From Miltoncostaea sp963703045 (lineage in GTDB: Bacteria; Actinomycetota; Thermoleophilia; Miltoncostaeales; Miltoncostaeaceae): a stretch of 64,000 nt of DNA. The stretch is taken from contig OY969782.1 in NCBI GenBank assembly GCA_963703045.1, positions 2,170,001 through 2,234,000 of the forward strand. The letters run 5' to 3'. Shown here piece by piece: positions 60,620 to 64,000 of the stretch (within the stretch, counting starts at the first letter, position 1; every line of letters begins with the position of its first letter). The notes under the pieces were generated by a model, which was not told where the DNA came from, did not search any database, and saw only the letters and a list, made by a program, of their open reading frames with translations. Position numbers and translations under genes: made by a program.

Positions 60620-62734
60620 GCCGCGGGGCGCGCGGGGCACTCGCGACGCTCGTGCTCGCCGCCGGCGCCGCCGCGCTCGCCGGGCCGGCCGCCTCCTCGC
60701 CGCCGGCGTCCCTGACCGTGGACGCCCGTCCGGGTCAGGTGGCGCGGGTCGTCGACGGGCTGCGTCGCGGTGGCCTCCGCGTGCAGCGACGCGAGGGCCG
60801 CCGCATCCAGGTGGTCGCCGACCCGGCCCGCGCGCGATCCCTGGCGGCTCTGCCGGGCGTGGCCGGGGCGCGCCTGGCGACGGCCCCGTTCGCCGACGAG
60901 GTCGCCGTCAGCCAGGGGCTGGAGCGCAGCGGCGCCGACATCCTCGGCCGCGTGGCCGGCGGCGGCGCCGGTCTCACGATCGCCGTGCTCGACCTGGGCT
61001 TCGGCCAGAACCTGGCCCGCATGCAGGAGCTCGGCGAGCTGCCGCCGCCGGGCGCCCTCGAGACGCTCTCGTACGACGCCGCGGGCGGGCTGGCCGGTCG
61101 CAACGCCTACGGCAACCGCACCAATCACGGCGAGCTGGTCGCCCAGACCGTCTACGACTACGCCCCCGCGGCCCGCTACCTCTTCGTCAACTACCACACC
61201 GAGGCCGACTTCCTGGCCGCCACCGACGCGCTGATCGCGCGCCGGCCCGACATCGTGGTCCACTCCAACAGCTTCATCGAGGGCCGCTTCGACGGCACGT
61301 CGGCGCCGGCGCGGGCGGTCGATGCCGCCGCCGCGGCCGGCATCCTGTGGATCAACTCGGCGGGCAACTACGCGCGCCTGCACTGGTCGGGCCCGTGGGC
61401 CGACGCTCGACGGCGACGCCGACCTCGACTGGCCGAACGGCGACGCCTGGACGTTCGTGCGGCCGGCGGGCAACCCGATCACGTTCGCCCTGTCGTGGAC
61501 GTCGCCGCCCGAGGGCGCGCCCACCGACCTCGACCTGGTGCTCGAGCGCCTCGACGAGTCCGGCGCGTGGGTCCCGGTCGCCGGATCGTCCGACCGCCAG
61601 TCCGCGGGCAGCCCGCCCGCCGAGCGCGTGATCGGCTACTCCCCGCCCGCCGACGGTTCGTTCCGGCTCCGCGTGGTCCGGGTGTCCGGGCCGCCGCCGC
61701 AGGGGGACCTGACCCTCTTCTCCCGCGAGATCGCCCTCGCCGACATCGGCGGCACGGTCGAGAGCAGCATCCCGACCCCGGGCGACGCGGCCGGCGCGCT
61801 CGCCGTGGGCGCCGTCGACTGGCGCGGCAACGCGCGCAAGGGCTACTCGTCGCAGGGGCCGACCGACGACGGCCGGCTCAAGCCGGACCTGGTCGCGCCG
61901 ACCGACACCCGGGTGATGGGCCCCGCCGGCTTCCGCGCGGTGGGGGGCACGTCGAACGCGGCGCCCAACGCCGCCGGCGCCGCCGCCGTGCTGCTGGCGT
62001 CCGAGCGCCGGGCGGGCCGGGCACCGACCGCCGCCGAGATCCGGTCGGCGCTGACCTCGGCCGCGCTCGACCTGGGAGCGCCGGGCCCGGACGGCGTGTT
62101 CGGCGCCGGGCGGGTGCGGGTGAGCCTGACGCCGCCCCGCATCGCGCGGCCGCTGCCGGCGCCCCTGTCGTCGGTGCGCGGTCGCGTCGCGGTGCGGTTC
62201 ACCGCGCTGTCGCGCGCGCGGGTGCCCTCGTGGACGCTGGCGATCGACGGCGTCCCGGCCGTCCGGCGCCCGCAGACCTACCCCCGCGGCATCACGGTCG
62301 ACACGCGCCGCCTCGCCGACGGGTGGCACCTGCTCGCCGTCGAGGCGAAGGACTTCCCCGGAAACGTCGCGACGTCGTCGTGGTCGGTGCGTGTCGACAA
62401 CACCGCGCCGACGCTCGTCGTGCGCCGTGTCCTCGCGCGCCGCCTGCGCCCGGCCCGGGTGCCCGGCCGGGGCCCCGCCCCGCTGCGCCGCTCCGCGGTG
62501 CGGCTGGTCGCGGCGATCGACGACCCGGGCACCACCGGCCGCCTCGCGGCCGTCGTCGCAGTGCGTGACCTGCGCGCCCGCACGACGACGACCCGCCGGG
62601 CGGGTCTTCGCCGCGGGGCCACCGTGACGGTGGCGCTCGGCGCGCTGCCGGCCGGCCGCCACCGGGTGCGCATCGACCTGCGCGACCGGGCCGGCAACCG
62701 CGCGGTCGCCACGCGCGTCGTCCGGGTGCGCTGA
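60616..62734 (+). pseudogene. Second subtilisin-like (S8) serine protease, one frame break
   Basis: About 705 residues when joined. Signal peptide (ALATLVLAAGAAALAGPAAS); N-terminal pro-region; S8 Asp in TIAVLDLGFGQN, His in TNHGELVAQTVYDY and Asn in WINSAGNYARL in one frame, then after a one-base shift near 61395-61412 the rest (WPNGDAWTFVRPAGNPITF, GDAAGALAVGAVDWRGNARKGY, catalytic Ser in GGTSNAAPNAAGAA, C-terminal Ig-like domains) in another. All catalytic residues survive. It is a paralogue of the upstream protease, longer by a prodomain and C-terminal repeats. ATG overlaps the upstream stop. Sequencing error is plausible. Confidence 0.78.
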
Positions 62735-62850
62735 CCGCGTCCGTCGCGCGTTGCGGCCCTTGCAACGACCTCGTACCGTCGAACACAATGCCCCTCGGCG
62801 AAAGCGCCGTCCGCGGGGCGGCCACACGACCCTCGACCCGGGAGGACACC

Positions 62851-63051
62851 ATGCCGCTTGAGCGGGATGTGAAGGGCAAGCTGCGCGACAAGGTCTCGAC
62901 GGCCAACAAGAGCAACGTCGACGCCGTCGCCGACGAGGTGCGCGAGAAGCTCGCGACCCTCGACGCCGACGACAAGGACCACGCCCGCCTGACGGGTTGG
63001 CTCGAGGACCTCTCGGTCGTCAAGGGCGGGGGCGTCCCCGGCAAGTTCTAG
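62851..63051 (+). CDS. 66-residue charged hypothetical protein
   Basis: 66 residues: MPLERDVKGKLRDKVSTANKSNVDAVADEVREKL, then ATLDADDKDHARLTGWLEDLSVVKGGGVPGKF. Highly charged, helical, no signal peptide or known domain. ATG 62851 follows GGGAGGACACC, preferred over an ATG at 62788 without a ribosome site. It lies between the subtilase pair and a convergent gene. Confidence 0.6.
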   Translation: MPLERDVKGKLRDKVSTANKSNVDAVADEVREKLATLDADDKDHARLTGWLEDLSVVKGGGVPGKF

Positions 63052-63141
63052 CCGGCCCCCGGGCACGGCGGACGCGATCGACGACCCCGGGGCGGCTCGC
63101 GCCCGGGGTCGGCGACCCGCCGGTCACCGCCCGAACGGGGC

Positions 63142-63636
63142 CTACCGGCCCCGCGCGCGCGGGGCCTGCAGCAGGCGCTGGAGCCGGCGGGTCTCCGCGA
63201 GCGCGTTCACCGGGCGCGTCTGCGACGGCAGGTCGCGCCCCCGCTGGATGCGCTCGTCGCGCCCCTCGCGCGCCTCGACCCAGCGCTCGTACGCGGCGAT
63301 GAGCGCGAGCAGGCCCTCGACCAGCCCCGCGCCCGAGGCGTCGCCGCCGTAGGGCTCGCCGTCGAGCAGCAGGGTGCGCCCCTCCGCCCGCCAGGCCAGC
63401 TCGCCATCGCCGGGACGCGCGGCCCGCACGCCGGAGATCGAGACGCGGACGGCGAGGCCGTGCCACTCGCGCTTGAGCACCCCCGGCTCGACCGCGGGCC
63501 GGAAGCCGAACGCCCGCATCCGACGGCGCTCGTCGGGGGAGGTCCACTGACGGTGGGTGGCCTCCAGCAGCGAGCGCAGCCGCTCGCCGACGCCGTCGCC
63601 GGCGCGACCGCCGGCGTATGAGGGGAGTGCCGCCAT
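63142..63636 (-). CDS. 164-residue hypothetical protein
   Basis: 164 residues beginning MAALPSYAGGRAGDGVG, with LLEATHRQWTSPDERRRMRAFG, REWHGLAVRVSISGV, GAGLVEGLLALIAAYERWVEAREGRDERIQRG and a basic tail. No signal peptide or recognised domain. ATG 63636 lies 6 nt after a CATACT box, without ribosome binding site; an ATG at 63654 would lie upstream of that box. It is divergent from rpoB. Function unknown. Confidence 0.65.
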   Translation of the reverse strand: MAALPSYAGGRAGDGVGERLRSLLEATHRQWTSPDERRRMRAFGFRPAVEPGVLKREWHGLAVRVSISGVRAARPGDGELAWRAEGRTLLLDGEPYGGDASGAGLVEGLLALIAAYERWVEAREGRDERIQRGRDLPSQTRPVNALAETRRLQRLLQAPRARGR

Positions 63637-63642
63637 CGGGCC

Positions 63643-63648
63643 AGTATG
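63643..63648 (-). promoter_or_regulatory. CATACT -10 box, leaderless start for the 164-residue gene
   Basis: Minus-strand CATACT, 6 nt, then ATG 63636, no ribosome binding site between. Confidence 0.45.
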
Positions 63649-63789
63649 CATCACGCGCGGCGACCACCGCGGGCGCGGAGCCCGTCGGGGGTGCTAGGAT
63701 CGCCGGCCTTGGCCGATGGAGTCCTTCGCTGGTGGCTGCCCCGCGCGCCGGTAGCCCCTCCGGTCGCCCCGTTCCGGTGGGTGCGTCCG

Positions 63790-63828
63790 TTGCCGACCAG
63801 GCCCGTCCGCTGATAACGTTAGCCGTTA
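63790..63828 (+). promoter_or_regulatory. Candidate rpoB promoter with adjacent inverted repeat
   Basis: TTGCCG (63790-63795), 16 nt, GATAAC (63812-63817) is a reasonable promoter. Overlapping the -10, TAACG (63814-63818), 5 nt, CGTTA (63824-63828) form an inverted repeat. The leader to rpoB is about 70 nt. Confidence 0.45.
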
Positions 63829-63892
63829 CGCCCGAGCCGGCCCGCCGGCAACCTCGCCGTCCCCGCCCGCTCTCGTCAGGAGGCCTCGCGAC

Positions 63893-64000
63893 TTGAGCAC
63901 CCGCCCCGCTGCCCGCGTCCGCCACTCCTTCTCCAAGCAGGAGAAGGTTCGTGACGTCCCCAACCTCATCGACATCCAGCGCTCGTCCTTCGAGTGGTTC
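63893..64000 (+). CDS. rpoB: DNA-directed RNA polymerase beta subunit, 5' end
   Basis: First 36 codons to the window edge. TTG start followed by STRPAARVRHSFSKQEKVR, then DVPNLIDIQRSSFEWF, the conserved N-terminus of bacterial RpoB. The ribosome binding site is AGGAGGC, well placed, which supports the TTG start. Normally rpoB follows rplL directly; here 4.9 kb of other genes intervene. Confidence 0.95.
   Translation, partial: MSTRPAARVRHSFSKQEKVRDVPNLIDIQRSSFEWF

Noticed and set aside
62788..62850. Longer start for the 66-residue protein
   Set aside because: ATG 62788 lacks a ribosome binding site while ATG 62851 follows GGGAGG; the extra residues show no conservation-like pattern.

Overview
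The window is very GC-rich DNA with dense codon-biased genes, many GTG starts and apparently leaderless promoters (TANNNT boxes 6-9 nt before the start codon). It carries the conserved rpmG - tRNA-Trp - secE - nusG - rplK - rplA - rplJ - rplL block and the beginning of rpoB, so it is bacterial chromosome, not plasmid or phage. An actinobacterium is the best guess, possibly Thermoleophilia (Solirubrobacter/Gaiella-like). This rests on base composition, leaderless starts, an F420/PPOX-type protein and LuxR-type regulators; no 16S gene is present to prove it.

Layout. 0-10 kb: an orphan NarL-type response regulator, a 43-residue Ser/Lys protein, an ABC exporter coupled to a Ser/Thr kinase-like protein, two tandem endonuclease/exonuclease/phosphatase genes (the first frame-disrupted), an MMPL transporter, and a divergent two-component system. 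10-17 kb: a secreted protein flanked by a tRNA-Lys gene and a 43-nt copy of that tRNA's 3' part, small enzymes, an RsbW-type anti-sigma kinase, and a three-gene set of secreted proteins resembling the WxL/WxL-interacting-protein surface system. 17-27 kb: TetR with a divergent MFS gene and a well-placed operator, the pyruvate dehydrogenase operon (E1, E2, E3), and a DHA2 drug exporter with its TetR and an 11-bp-arm palindrome. 26-34 kb: pyrD, a K+/H+ antiporter pair of KhtU/KhtT type, a SpoIIE phosphatase, a bolA-grxD-deaminase operon and a secreted beta-propeller. 34-44 kb: a PII protein, the YyaL-cupredoxin pair, a J-domain protein, a glycosyltransferase, and molybdenum-cofactor genes (mocA-like, xdhC-like, moaA). 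44-55 kb: hsp20-lon, a cryptochrome/photolyase-like gene, acyl-CoA ligase, FAD oxidase and a 923-residue LuxR/AAA regulator. 55-64 kb: the ribosomal protein/RNA polymerase block, interrupted between rplL and rpoB by two subtilases and two small genes.

Cautions. Four genes (first EEP, glycosyltransferase, photolyase-like, second subtilase) have single-base frame breaks with all motifs otherwise intact. In a window where everything else is clean this looks as much like sequencing indels as real pseudogenes. Two genes (rplJ and the antiporter) have no ATG/GTG/TTG at the expected start and seem to begin at CTG. Most interesting leads: the WxL-like secreted cluster, the CTG start of rplJ, the subtilase insertion in the rplL-rpoB interval, the PII protein lacking Tyr51, and two well-formed TetR operators.
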